64,000 bases of DNA, taken from positions 744,001-808,000 of the forward strand of contig JAUSMV010000012.1 of assembly GCA_030645235.1 (NCBI GenBank), given 5' to 3'. Numbering within the stretch: position 1 is the first letter of the stretch; every line of letters begins with the position of its first letter. The position numbers and the translations under genes are program-made. Below the pieces are notes generated by a model, which was given only the letters and a program-made list of their open reading frames with translations, was not told the DNA's origin and did not search any database. Shown here piece after piece: positions 36,207-44,258 of the stretch. Origin of the DNA: Parvibaculum sp. Its GTDB lineage: Bacteria > Pseudomonadota > Alphaproteobacteria > Parvibaculales > Parvibaculaceae.

Positions 36207-36737
36207 ATGGCTGTTTTTGCACTGGGGGCGGTCTCGCCTCAGTTGCCCGCTGAAGGGGACTATTGGATTGCGCCTAATGCGCAGGTCATGGGCAATGTGA
36301 AGCTCGAACGCAATGCCAGCGTCTGGTTCAACGCGGTCTTGCGCGGTGACAATGAACTCATCACCATCGGTGAAAATTCCAATGTGCAGGACGGCTCGGT
36401 GCTGCATACAGATCCGGGTTCACCGCTGGTCATCGAAGAGAATGTCACCATCGGCCATCTCGTCATGCTGCATGGTTGTCGCATCGGCGCGGGCAGCCTC
36501 ATCGGCATTGGCAGCATCATTCTCAATAACACACGTATCGGCAAAAATTGTCTGATCGGCGCCAATACGCTGATCGCGGAAGGCAAAGACATTCCTGATA
36601 ATTCGATGGTGCTCGGTGCGCCCGGCAAGGTTGTGCGCACGCTCACCGACGAGCAGGCCGCCGCGTTGCGCCTGTCATCGGATCACTATGTGCAAAATTG
36701 GAAACGCTATGCGCGCGACCTGAAACAGGTCGGCTGA
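36207..36737 (+). CDS. gamma-carbonic anhydrase family protein
   Basis: 176-aa left-handed beta-helix protein of the YrdA/PaaY/CaiE type. Hexapeptide repeats start at [27 protein letters not shown] and the metal-binding histidines fall in [19 protein letters not shown]. Family members hydrate CO2 or act on CoA thioesters. GAGGAA 8 nt upstream fixes the start at 36207; the track ORF adds 116 spurious residues. A crotonase gene follows 28 nt later, so the two are probably co-transcribed. Confidence 0.92.
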   Translation: MAVFALGAVSPQLPAEGDYWIAPNAQVMGNVKLERNASVWFNAVLRGDNELITIGENSNVQDGSVLHTDPGSPLVIEENVTIGHLVMLHGCRIGAGSLIGIGSIILNNTRIGKNCLIGANTLIAEGKDIPDNSMVLGAPGKVVRTLTDEQAAALRLSSDHYVQNWKRYARDLKQVG

Positions 36738-36765
36738 GATAATTTTATAAAACGGGGAGAGAAAA

Positions 36766-37590
36766 ATGAGCAAGCCACAGGAAGTACCGGCTACAGCCGA
36801 GCAGGAAGTGCTTTACGAAGTGTCCGAGCATATTGCGACGATCACGTTCAATGCACCGGACCGCATGAACACGATTTCAGGTCCGATGCTCAATCAGCTG
36901 ACCAAGCGTCTGTTGGAAGCCAATCAGGATAAAGACGTGCGCTGCGTGATCCTCACGGGTCGCGGTCGCGCCTTCTGCGCCGGTCTTGATTTGCGCCCGC
37001 AATCGGGCGGCGTTGCCGGTCTCGCGGGCAGCAGCGGTGCGGTTTCCACATCGCTTGATCTGCGCAACACGCCGCCGACTGTTCTCTTTGAAATGGAAAA
37101 GCCGGTCATCGCGGCGATCAATGGTGGTGCCGCAGGCTATGGCATGGACACAGCACTTGGTTGTGACATTCGCCTGATGGGCAAGTCAGGCAAGCTCGCC
37201 GCCGCGTTCTGCAAGCGCGGTCTGGTGCCCGAAAGCGGTGGCACATGGTTCCTGCCGCGTCTCATTGGCTGGTCAAAAGCGGCTGAATTGATTTTCACGG
37301 GCCGCACATTGAACGCCGAAGAAGCGGTCGAATGGGGTCTCGCGTCCGAAGTGGTTGAGGATGCGGAATTGCAAAACCGCGCCCGTGAACTCGCTAAAGA
37401 AATCGCGGCCAACGCGCCGCTCGCCGTGCAGGCCGCCAAGCGCATGATGCGCATGGGCCTCAATGAGCCGTTCCCCGAGCATGTCCACCATGTTTATTTG
37501 CAACTTCTGCCTTTGATGCGGACGGAAGACGTGAAAGAGGGCATGATCTCCTTCATGGAAAAACGTCCGGCGGTTTTCAAAGGACGCTAA
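36766..37590 (+). CDS. enoyl-CoA hydratase/isomerase family protein
   Basis: 274-aa crotonase-fold protein with GGGGAGAG before its ATG. Oxyanion motifs FCAGLDLRPQ and GGAAGYGMDTALGCDIRLM are present. The first catalytic glutamate position reads CKRGLVPESGGTWFLPRL: Lys-Arg instead of Pro-Glu, while a Glu occurs in PESGG; the pattern is shared with 2-(1,2-epoxy)-type isomerases only loosely. It follows the carbonic-anhydrase-like gene in one transcription unit and is closed by element R6. Confidence 0.88.
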   Translation: MSKPQEVPATAEQEVLYEVSEHIATITFNAPDRMNTISGPMLNQLTKRLLEANQDKDVRCVILTGRGRAFCAGLDLRPQSGGVAGLAGSSGAVSTSLDLRNTPPTVLFEMEKPVIAAINGGAAGYGMDTALGCDIRLMGKSGKLAAAFCKRGLVPESGGTWFLPRLIGWSKAAELIFTGRTLNAEEAVEWGLASEVVEDAELQNRARELAKEIAANAPLAVQAAKRMMRMGLNEPFPEHVHHVYLQLLPLMRTEDVKEGMISFMEKRPAVFKGR

Positions 37591-37613
37591 CAGGTCAACG
37601 TAACATCCCTTCA

Positions 37614-37764
37614 ACCTCCCCCTTGTGGGGAGGTCAAAAAATCGTCTTAGATTTTTTGGGTGGGGGGAACGAAGTTCAATGTGTACACAGACAGTGCGGC
37701 AAAACCGCATCCCCCACCCAAAATATTCCAAGTGAATATTTTGACCTCCCCACAAGGGGGAGGT
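37614..37764. repeat. composite palindromic element R6
   Basis: 151 bp. Core forward (GAACGAAGTTCAATG...CGCATCC) but the AAAAAATC arm is left and the AAAATATTC arm right, the reverse of R1 and R3. It lies between two genes read in the same direction. Confidence 0.9.
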
Positions 37765-37783
37765 GGAATCTTTAAGCAGGACT

Positions 37784-38938
37784 ATGATCGATCACTCTGA
37801 TCCCGTCCGTACACGGAAATATCGTCACATAAAGATGCTCACGAGCATTTTCATGCTGGCGATGTTTGCCTTTGCTGCGCCCGCATCCGCCCGCGACTTC
37901 ACCGGTAATTTCAATGGCATCGGTTCGGCCAAGGGCATGGTTCTGTCACTGACGGAAGTGCAGGGCCGTCTCGTCGGGCGCCTGGCGGCGGCGGACGGGC
38001 GCTCCTATGCGCTTAACGGCGCGCGGCGGAATTCCGAGGGTGAAAAAACAATAGCAGGCGCACAGGGCGATTTGCGTCTCAGCGGCGTGACATCGCCGGT
38101 TGCCTTTTTCCGCATTGAGGAGCGTCCGCTCGGCATCCAGTTTTTGTTCATTCCGGTTTCAGGGGCGGGCAAACCCGACATGAGCGCGGCGCGTGACTAT
38201 GCGTTTCTGACGCAGGGTGTTGATGTGAAGTCGGCCAAAAATTTCATTGCCGCGCCGCGCATGGGCGAGAAGATCGATCTCCTGCGTTTCATTGATGAGT
38301 TCCGGCAATGGGACCCGCGCGATGTCGCGCGTGTCTATGTGAGCCTCGCCGAACGTGAGAAGGGGCTCATTCAGATTTACGATCATGCGAGCGCCGATAT
38401 TTTATGGCGCGTCTGTGCGACCAAGCCGCCCAATGAATTGGTCAGTCAGGCGATGGTTGATGAATTGCTCGACCGGCAGCAGACAACGTGCGCGCAATTG
38501 ATGCCCGTTGTGAAGGCGGCAGAGGCGGGCGGATTGTTTCCGGAGTTTTTGCGCCGGGCGCGGTTTCAGTTTGAAGTGATCCGTGAGACGACGATTTGCG
38601 CACTTGGAAAATCGTCACCTGCCAAATGCGCCGATGTCAGTGCATTGGGGGCGCCGCTCATCGTGCATTGGCGCGATGCGCGCTCGATCATGCGCGAGCT
38701 GGTGCCCGAAGGTGTGGTGATTGCACCGGTTGAGATGCAGCCGGAGGCGATGCAATCGACAGCGCTCATGCTTCATCCCAAAGCGGGTGACGTGCCGACG
38801 GCCCTGCCTTTGCGGGATAGTATTTCTGATGTGCCCAAAGAAAAGCGGGGATTAAAAGAAGTCAAAAAAGAAGGCCGCGTCGTCGCTTTGATGCGACGGC
38901 GTGGCCTTCATGTACCACTGCGCGATCCGCGTCTCTGA
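37784..38938 (+). CDS. hypothetical exported protein
   Basis: 384 aa. After a short polar lead comes a signal peptide (MLTSIFMLAMFAFAAPASA), so the true start may be the ATG at 37835. The mature part begins DFTGNFNGIGSAKGMVLSLTEVQGRLVGRL, a beta-rich region, followed by a helical half with cysteines (WRVCATKPP, TTCAQL, TICALG, AKCADV). No family recognised. The last 25 codons coincide with an inverted repeat that works as a terminator on the other strand. Confidence 0.75.
   Translation: MIDHSDPVRTRKYRHIKMLTSIFMLAMFAFAAPASARDFTGNFNGIGSAKGMVLSLTEVQGRLVGRLAAADGRSYALNGARRNSEGEKTIAGAQGDLRLSGVTSPVAFFRIEERPLGIQFLFIPVSGAGKPDMSAARDYAFLTQGVDVKSAKNFIAAPRMGEKIDLLRFIDEFRQWDPRDVARVYVSLAEREKGLIQIYDHASADILWRVCATKPPNELVSQAMVDELLDRQQTTCAQLMPVVKAAEAGGLFPEFLRRARFQFEVIRETTICALGKSSPAKCADVSALGAPLIVHWRDARSIMRELVPEGVVIAPVEMQPEAMQSTALMLHPKAGDVPTALPLRDSISDVPKEKRGLKEVKKEGRVVALMRRRGLHVPLRDPRL
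38861..38908 (-). terminator. minus-strand terminator inside the 3' end of an opposing CDS
   Basis: Inverted repeat AAGGCCGCGTCGTCGC / GCGACGGCGTGGCCTT (14 of 16 paired, 6-nt loop). On the minus strand it is followed by CTTTTTTGAC, so it would end transcription from the FKBP gene. Confidence 0.65.
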
Positions 38939-38939
38939 A

Positions 38940-39050
38940 ATCCCCATCCGGGGATAGCGATTTTGTTTCGGCGTCATGTGGCTCGACGAACCGACATACG
39001 ATCTCTACATGGAAACACTCAATCTCTTGCAAGAAATCCTGGTGTTTTAG
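38940..39050 (+). repeat. copy B of palindrome + 20 nt + mini-ORF module
   Basis: ATCCCCATCCGGGGAT (38940-38955) sits just after the stop of the exported-protein gene. Exactly 20 nt later an ATG (38976) opens a complete 24-codon ORF, MWLDEPTYDLYMETLNLLQEILVF, ending at 39050. It matches copy A at 1661-1762 in layout and in 16 of 22 residues. No Shine-Dalgarno is seen. The ORF end overlaps the FKBP stop on the other strand. Candidate small protein or RNA element; function unknown. Confidence 0.5.
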
Positions 39051-39472
39051 TTGATGGCGACGAGCTCAATCGCGAATGTGAGGTCCTCTCCGGCCAGCGG
39101 ATGGTTGGCATCGAGGCGCACCGTCTCCTCCGAAATTTCGGTGATTACGAGGCGCAATTCGCGGCCATCGGGGCTTGAGGCGGAAAGTTGCATACCGATT
39201 TCAAGAGGCATTTCCGGCGGCAATTCGGTGCGCGGCACGTCCTGCACCATGCGCGGATCATGCTCGCCGTAAGCTTCATCGGCGGGGATGGTGAAGGTCT
39301 TTTTCTCACCGATCACCATGCCCATCACGGCTTTATCAAAGCCCGGAATGACTTGTCCGGACCCCACCGAAAACGAGAGCGGGCTGCCGCCTTCGCTTGA
39401 ATCAAAGACGCTGCCATCGCCGAGTGAGCCGGTGTAGTGAACCTGCACGGTGTCGCCATTTACTGCTGCCAC
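39047..39472 (-). CDS. FKBP-type peptidyl-prolyl isomerase, SlyD-like
   Basis: 141 aa. FKBP halves flank an insert-in-flap domain as in SlyD: VQVHYTGSLGDGSVFDSSEGGSPLSFSVGSGQVIPGFDKAVMGMVIGEKKTFTIPADEAYGEHDP. It catalyses Xaa-Pro isomerisation and acts as a chaperone in the cytoplasm. Unlike Escherichia coli SlyD it lacks the His/Cys-rich metal-binding tail. Single gene with its own terminator downstream. Confidence 0.92.
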   Translation of the reverse strand: MAAVNGDTVQVHYTGSLGDGSVFDSSEGGSPLSFSVGSGQVIPGFDKAVMGMVIGEKKTFTIPADEAYGEHDPRMVQDVPRTELPPEMPLEIGMQLSASSPDGRELRLVITEISEETVRLDANHPLAGEDLTFAIELVAIN

Positions 39473-39490
39473 GATGCCCGCCTTTCGAAA

Positions 39491-39524
39491 ATAAAAAAGG
39501 CCCTCTGCCGTGTGCTGAGAGCCT
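39491..39524 (-). terminator. rho-independent terminator
   Basis: Minus strand AGGCTCT...AGAGGGCCT followed by TTTTTTATTTT. It ends the gene at 39608-40258. Confidence 0.7.
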
Positions 39525-39607
39525 GTTGAACATGACCTGAAACTTACACCGGAAGATAAAAGGCGTCACCCCCTTAGCGCAAGGGGAGCGACGAAATGAC
39601 CCTTATT

Positions 39608-40258
39608 TTAAAAGGCTCTTCGCCACACGCGGCGCAGTTTCGCGTCGGTTTCAGGGCCGAGATTGTGCCAGGCCGTGCGGTCGCGCGTGGCGTCCACAAT
39701 GAACATGCTGTCGGTCTTGCCGATGTGAATGGAGAGGTCGTTAAGAAGACCGGCGGCGGTTGAATCCGTGTTGACGCACCAGACATTGGGCGCGAGTTTG
39801 TAGGCAGGTCCGAGCGACATGATCGCTTGTTCAAGCTGGCCCGCATAGCGCGCCTTGATGTCCATGATGACGATGAAGTTTGCCGTTTCCGGTTGGCGGC
39901 GACGGTCGATCTGACCCTTGGCCGGACCATAGGTGGGGCGGGCGTCGGTGGTGACTTCCCGTTGGGGCGCAGCAACGTCTTGTTCTTCGGCCTGCTCGAC
40001 CGGAGAGCGATAATTGGGCGCTACGCGGTCTTGTTCTTTCGGAATACCGAAGCTTTCGGCAAAGGCGTCCACGCTGCTCGCCGGTTGCCATGTCGTATCT
40101 TCCGCCGCCGTTCCCTCCGGCGCGATCAGACTCGTCGCGATCACACGCCCTTCCGCGATATATCCGGTCATCGCGTCATGACTATAGGGACCATAAACGC
40201 GGTCGCCATATTTCAGCAGCCAACGGTCGGCGCTTGATTGTTGTTGTGTCTCAGCCAT
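39608..40258 (-). CDS. GYF_2 domain fused to SinR/Cas2-like fold protein
   Basis: 216 aa in two parts. Residues about 12-75 (RWLLKYGDRVYGPYSHDAMTGYIAEGRVIATSLIAPEGTAAEDTTWQPAS) match the GYF_2 (DUF4339) pattern, a peptide-binding module. After a polar linker, residues about 125-216 (NFIVIMDIKARYAGQLEQAIMSLGPAYKLAPNVWCVNTDSTAAGLLNDLSIHIGKTDSMFIVDATRDRTAWHNLG) follow the SinR-family pattern, a ferredoxin-like fold related to Cas2/VapD. No cas genes are present. The fusion is unusual as far as I know; function unknown. Confidence 0.72.
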   Translation of the reverse strand: MAETQQQSSADRWLLKYGDRVYGPYSHDAMTGYIAEGRVIATSLIAPEGTAAEDTTWQPASSVDAFAESFGIPKEQDRVAPNYRSPVEQAEEQDVAAPQREVTTDARPTYGPAKGQIDRRRQPETANFIVIMDIKARYAGQLEQAIMSLGPAYKLAPNVWCVNTDSTAAGLLNDLSIHIGKTDSMFIVDATRDRTAWHNLGPETDAKLRRVWRRAF

Positions 40259-40478
40259 CGGTCTCTTTTGCTATGCAGTCGGACATGCAGAGAGTGCCGC
40301 GAATCACGACCCTCTGCTCTCATGTTAAAGCATTACATTCAATAAGACTTTCTCTGTGCCGCTGCGTCAACGTCTGCCTGCTTGCGCATGTGCGTCCAAG
40401 CAGGCAGATTTTGGGCAATCGCGCCGCTTTGAAGCGCACAAAGTGAACCAATTCCATAAATCAGGATCAGGGAACGCC

Positions 40479-41255
40479 ATGGCCTACGAACATTGCACAG
40501 CGACACGCGAGGGGCATTTGCTCATCGTCACAATCAATCGTCCGGAGCGCATGAACGCGCTGCATCCGCCGTCCAATTTCGAACTCGCAAAAGTGTTTGA
40601 TGATTTTGCAGCCGATCCTGAGCTTTGGGTGGCGATCATCACAGGCGCGGGTGATCGCGCTTTCAGCGCCGGCAATGATCTGCGCTGGCAGGCCGAAGGC
40701 AATAAGATCGAAGTGCCGCCGTCCGGCTTTGCCGGTCTCACTGCACGCTATGATTTGACCAAGCCCGTCATCGCTGCCGTCAATGGCGTGGCGATGGGGG
40801 GTGGTTTTGAAATCGCGCTTGCCTGCGATCTCATCATCGCGTCGGACAATGCGATGTTCGCGTTGCCGGAACCGCTCGTCGGTCTCGCCGCGCTCGCCGG
40901 TGGCCTCCATCGTTTGCCGCGTCAGATCGGCACCAAGCAGGCGATGGGCATGATCCTCACGGGTCGTCGGGTCAAAGCCGCTGAAGGCAAAGAGCTTGGC
41001 TTTGTCAATGAAGTCGTGCCTGCCGCCGATCTTATGACAGCAGCAAAGCGTTGGGCCGGTCTCATCATGGAATGCTCGCCCATGTCGATCCGCGCATCGA
41101 AAGAGTCTGTCTATAAAGGTCTTGATGAAGCTGATCTGGAAAAAGCCGTGACGGGAAAATATCCGGCCGTTGCAGCTCTGTTCCGTTCGGCTGATCTCAT
41201 TGAAGGGCCGCGTGCGTTCGCTGAAAAGCGCAAGCCCAACTGGACCGGCAAGTAA
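40479..41255 (+). CDS. enoyl-CoA hydratase/isomerase (carnitinyl-CoA dehydratase-like)
   Basis: 258-aa crotonase. FSAGNDLRWQ and GVAMGGGFEIALACDLIIASDNAMFALPEPLVGLAALAGGLHRLPRQIG are intact, including the PE glutamate; the latter stretch resembles CaiD-type and enoyl-CoA hydratases. GATCAGGGAACG precedes the ATG at 40479; the track start is 41 codons longer. The 220-bp upstream region up to the GYF_2 gene must hold divergent promoters. Confidence 0.9.
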   Translation: MAYEHCTATREGHLLIVTINRPERMNALHPPSNFELAKVFDDFAADPELWVAIITGAGDRAFSAGNDLRWQAEGNKIEVPPSGFAGLTARYDLTKPVIAAVNGVAMGGGFEIALACDLIIASDNAMFALPEPLVGLAALAGGLHRLPRQIGTKQAMGMILTGRRVKAAEGKELGFVNEVVPAADLMTAAKRWAGLIMECSPMSIRASKESVYKGLDEADLEKAVTGKYPAVAALFRSADLIEGPRAFAEKRKPNWTGK

Positions 41256-41274
41256 TTTCAAAGAAAGTGTCCGC

Positions 41275-41316
41275 CAAAAAATAACCGGTCCTGCCATGTG
41301 GGGATGGCAGGACCGG
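41275..41316 (-). terminator. rho-independent terminator
   Basis: CCGGTCCTGCCAT/ATGGCAGGACCGG, a 13-bp perfect stem. On the minus strand it is followed by TTATTTTTTGG, so it serves the peptidase gene at 41395. Confidence 0.85.
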
Positions 41317-41394
41317 CCTCGACAGGACCGACCTCTGGGGGGTTAGAGGCCGATCAGAGCTTGTTTCAGCAACGCGCTTAGCGGATCCCCAATG

Positions 41395-42246
41395 TCACCG
41401 GACCAATGTGCTGGTCGGGCGTGGTTCCGGCAGAATTTTCACGTCCGTGATACCTGCGGTCGGGCTTTGCGGCAGTTCTGCCATTGCAAGGCTCGGCCGG
41501 AGAGTTGCGTTGTCGGCCACCACAGTCGGTGCCTGACGCTTGGCATTCGCCGCGACCAGGAAGGGAATCTCGGCGCCGAGCGGTGGAATTTTTTCATTCG
41601 TCGCGGTACGGAATGTTTTGGCGTCGAGATTGACCCAGATATACGGCCGTTCGCGTGACTGGCGTTTGATCCATGTATAGGGTGCTTCGTTCCAGGCGAC
41701 GACGGCCCAGTTTTTGTTGTCGAGCACATATTCGCCCTTGTCTGTATCGACGACGAGGATTGCATGACCCGCACCATCCCACTCGCGCACAACAGCAACG
41801 AGGAGATCGGACGGTGACCAGCCGCGCTCTATGAGCATCTTGCGCTTCAGCATCGCCAGGTCCTCGCAATCGCCGCCATTGGCATTGGGGTAGGACCAGT
41901 CTTCGCTGACACCGTAATTGTCGGCATCAGAAATCTGACGGATGCTTGAATTCACATAGTCATTGACTGTGTTGAGTTCGCTCCAGCGTTCAGGCGTCAT
42001 GGCCATGCTCGTCGGATTGTCCGTGCCGCCTTCGCATTGCTTGGGATCGCTCATGCAGAATGAGATGTAACCCATAGGCGGAACGACCTGTTGCCCCACC
42101 GGCATATAGGCGTTCGCGGCAATCACGTTTCCGGAACCCTGCGTGCTGAACATGCCCGCAGTATTGTTTGTGTTTGTCTGACATCCTGCGAGCCAGACGC
42201 TTGTGCCAGCCAGCAAGGCCAACATCAATGTGCGTTTCGCTTTCAT
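41395..42246 (-). CDS. LapG-type transglutaminase-like cysteine peptidase (BTLCP), lipoprotein
   Basis: 283-aa member of the bacterial transglutaminase-like cysteine proteinase family (peptidase C93), which includes LapG, the periplasmic protease that releases large adhesins. Cys-His-Asp triad: NGGDCEDLAMLKR, GAGHAILVV, YVLDNKNW. The lipoprotein signal MKAKRTLMLALLAGTSVWLAGC puts the acylated Cys at about 22, unlike soluble LapG. AGGTGGGG before ATG 42246 sets the start. No LapD or large adhesin gene is in the window. Confidence 0.9.
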   Translation of the reverse strand: MKAKRTLMLALLAGTSVWLAGCQTNTNNTAGMFSTQGSGNVIAANAYMPVGQQVVPPMGYISFCMSDPKQCEGGTDNPTSMAMTPERWSELNTVNDYVNSSIRQISDADNYGVSEDWSYPNANGGDCEDLAMLKRKMLIERGWSPSDLLVAVVREWDGAGHAILVVDTDKGEYVLDNKNWAVVAWNEAPYTWIKRQSRERPYIWVNLDAKTFRTATNEKIPPLGAEIPFLVAANAKRQAPTVVADNATLRPSLAMAELPQSPTAGITDVKILPEPRPTSTLVR

Positions 42247-42510
42247 AACCCCACCTAGATTCTCATCTGTCGAGAGGACTTCCTGTCCTAACGATTGCAA
42301 GACTGGCAGCGAAAATTTGGTGCGGGCTTAAGTTGGGTGAGTGGTTTTAAGACAAGTTCGATGCGTCTTTGAATTGACTTTAGATCAAATTTGAATCACA
42401 TCCGAAGCGTCTGCTGAGCTGGAAAATATTCCGAGGAAAACCAAGCATTTGCGAATGTGCGTTGTGAGAGAGACGCCGCGTAAAGTTATTTCGGGCGACA
42501 AAAAGGACAG
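42247..42510. other. AT-richer intergenic region
   Basis: About 265 bp without a credible gene, between the BTLCP gene start and the terminator of the next minus-strand gene. It must contain the BTLCP promoter. I see no operator that stands out. Confidence 0.3.
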
Positions 42511-42540
42511 AAAAAATGCCCCGGAAAATTTCCGGGGCAT
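42511..42540 (-). terminator. rho-independent terminator
   Basis: ATGCCCCGGA/TCCGGGGCAT stem with a 5-nt loop; on the minus strand followed by TTTTTTCTGTCC. It ends the crotonase gene at 42568. Confidence 0.88.
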
Positions 42541-42567
42541 GGTTTCCAAAGAGTTTATTTTTGCGAT

Positions 42568-43272
42568 TTATCGCGCTGCGCCGTCGAAAGTTCTGGCATC
42601 GCTGACCAGCGTTTCGCGGATATAGCTGATTGTGGAGCCGCGTTCCTTGCGTTTTGTATTGGCAAAAGCGGGCTGTGACAGGCCCCCAAGCTCACGGGCG
42701 CGGGTGAGTGCCGTTTCTTTCAGGGAGGCAGCAGGCGCGGTCTGGTCGAGATAGCCGATCTGGGCGGCTTCCTGCGGGTTGTAGATGCGTGCCTGGGTGA
42801 CGGCGGCGGTCAGGTGGTGGTTGGAGAGGCGGTCACGGGCGAGCTCAAGGCCGAAGATGGGCATGGTCATGCCGATGGCGACTTCGGGCAGGCCGATCTT
42901 GAAATCGCCTTCCGCCCCGATGCGCAGATCGGCGGAGAGCAACAACAGGCCACCGGCAGCGAGGGCATGGCCGGTGCAGCCGATGACGACGGGCAGGCGG
43001 TGCTCATAGATGTCCATGAGGAGGTTAGCGCCTGCACTCACCAGCGGCGCGACATGTTCGGGACCGGCGGCCATGACCTCAAGGTCAAAGCCAGCGCAGA
43101 AGCGCTTTTCGCGGCCGAGGATCAGAATGGCTTTGGCTTCGCCGTCTGCACGCGTCAGGGCGGCGCTGAGGGCGTTGATCATGGCATGGCCGAGCGCATT
43201 GGCGCGACCGTCATCCATGGTGAGGACGGCAACGCCGTCATTGAGCGTGTAATCGAGAATTGGTGCCGACAT
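42568..43272 (-). CDS. enoyl-CoA hydratase/isomerase family protein (short)
   Basis: 234-aa crotonase-fold protein, shorter than the other four. Motifs FCAGFDLEVM, GHALAAGGLLLLSADLRIGAEGDFKIGLPEVAIGMTMPIFGLEL retain the PE glutamate. The C-terminal part resembles the crotonase-family protein often annotated in Alphaproteobacteria without known substrate. A PilZ gene lies 63 bp downstream in coordinate but upstream in transcription. Confidence 0.88.
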   Translation of the reverse strand: MSAPILDYTLNDGVAVLTMDDGRANALGHAMINALSAALTRADGEAKAILILGREKRFCAGFDLEVMAAGPEHVAPLVSAGANLLMDIYEHRLPVVIGCTGHALAAGGLLLLSADLRIGAEGDFKIGLPEVAIGMTMPIFGLELARDRLSNHHLTAAVTQARIYNPQEAAQIGYLDQTAPAASLKETALTRARELGGLSQPAFANTKRKERGSTISYIRETLVSDARTFDGAAR

Positions 43273-43335
43273 GGAATCCCCCTGAGATTTAATGGGGGCA
43301 CTCTAGAGAGGCTTGTGCCTTAACGAAAGGGCGTC

Positions 43336-43938
43336 TCAGCCAAACGGGCGGGAAAGGGCAGAGGCCTTTTCCGGGATCTCGGTGAAAGCAATGGCGATGC
43401 CTTCCTCGGTGTGGCGGACCACGCGGCCTTTCATGCGGCCGATCGAGACATGCGTGCCGATGGGTGCACGGAGCTCGGTGCCGACATTGGCACCGCCGAG
43501 TGACATATCGACAATGCGGCAGGGCGCGGTGCGGCCATCGGGAAGTGTGAGAACAGAATGTTCCTCAATACCGGCATCCGCAGGCGCATAACGCTGAAAT
43601 GCACGTGCGCCAACGCCTTTATCGCCTTTGGCATAAGCCGCAAGGCGATCAGCCACGCGTTCGCGGCGCGGGCCGCTTAATGCTGTTTCAATGGCAAAGC
43701 CACCGTCGAAGGTGCGAACAACGTCGCCCTCAAAGCGGCCGAAGTCATCGAGATAGATGATGAGGTGTGAGCCGAGATTGATCGGCGTGTCGCAAATGAG
43801 AGCGATGCCTGACAAAGACATATCGCGGATGGCGCAAGGGTGCTCCGTTCCGTCAGGCGCAAGGAAACGACCTTTCACGGTCACGGGTACGCGCGGATGG
43901 CGACGTCTTTCCTGGCCGCTGGGTTGTTCGCTGGTCAT
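43336..43938 (-). CDS. tandem PilZ domain protein
   Basis: 200 aa with two PilZ-like modules. The first has ERRRHPRVPVTVKGRF and IRDMSLSGIALIC (RxxxR plus DxSxxG), the standard c-di-GMP-binding pair. The second has IVDMSLGGANVGTE with DxSxxG but its RxxxR partner is poorly kept (AFQRYAP), so it may be a non-binding copy. Cytoplasmic c-di-GMP receptor, target unknown. Read in the same direction as the crotonase after it. Confidence 0.85.
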   Translation of the reverse strand: MTSEQPSGQERRRHPRVPVTVKGRFLAPDGTEHPCAIRDMSLSGIALICDTPINLGSHLIIYLDDFGRFEGDVVRTFDGGFAIETALSGPRRERVADRLAAYAKGDKGVGARAFQRYAPADAGIEEHSVLTLPDGRTAPCRIVDMSLGGANVGTELRAPIGTHVSIGRMKGRVVRHTEEGIAIAFTEIPEKASALSRPFG

Positions 43939-44258
43939 TGCTTCAAGCTCATTTCGCTAGCCCGGTTTGGCGACCCCCTCCCAGAGGGATTCGGGCGCAC
44001 CGTATAAGGGAAGATAATCGCGCAGGGTTAACGAATTTTTACTGACTAGGTCTAATTGGGCTATGAATTTCAACAAATCTAACCCAAATGGCGTATTTCT
44101 CTCTACATGACGCTTGCGTCAGCTTTCATCATTGCTGACAATTAGGTCAAATCCGACCATCTAGGGGAATCGGCACCGCGCTGGCGGCGGAGAGAGGCTA
44201 TTCAAGGCCCGATGCCCGTCCTATGCAAAGCCTAAAACGAGAAAGTTCAGGAAACATC
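43939..44258. promoter_or_regulatory. divergent intergenic region with palindrome TGACGCTTGCGTCA
   Basis: 320 bp between the PilZ gene and the divergent GMC oxidoreductase gene. It holds a perfect inverted repeat TGACGC-TT-GCGTCA (44108-44121), and AGGTCTAATT / AATTAGGTC elements on either side (near 44048 and 44140) that form a wider inverted arrangement. No ORF. Possibly a regulator site for the oxidoreductase. Confidence 0.35.
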
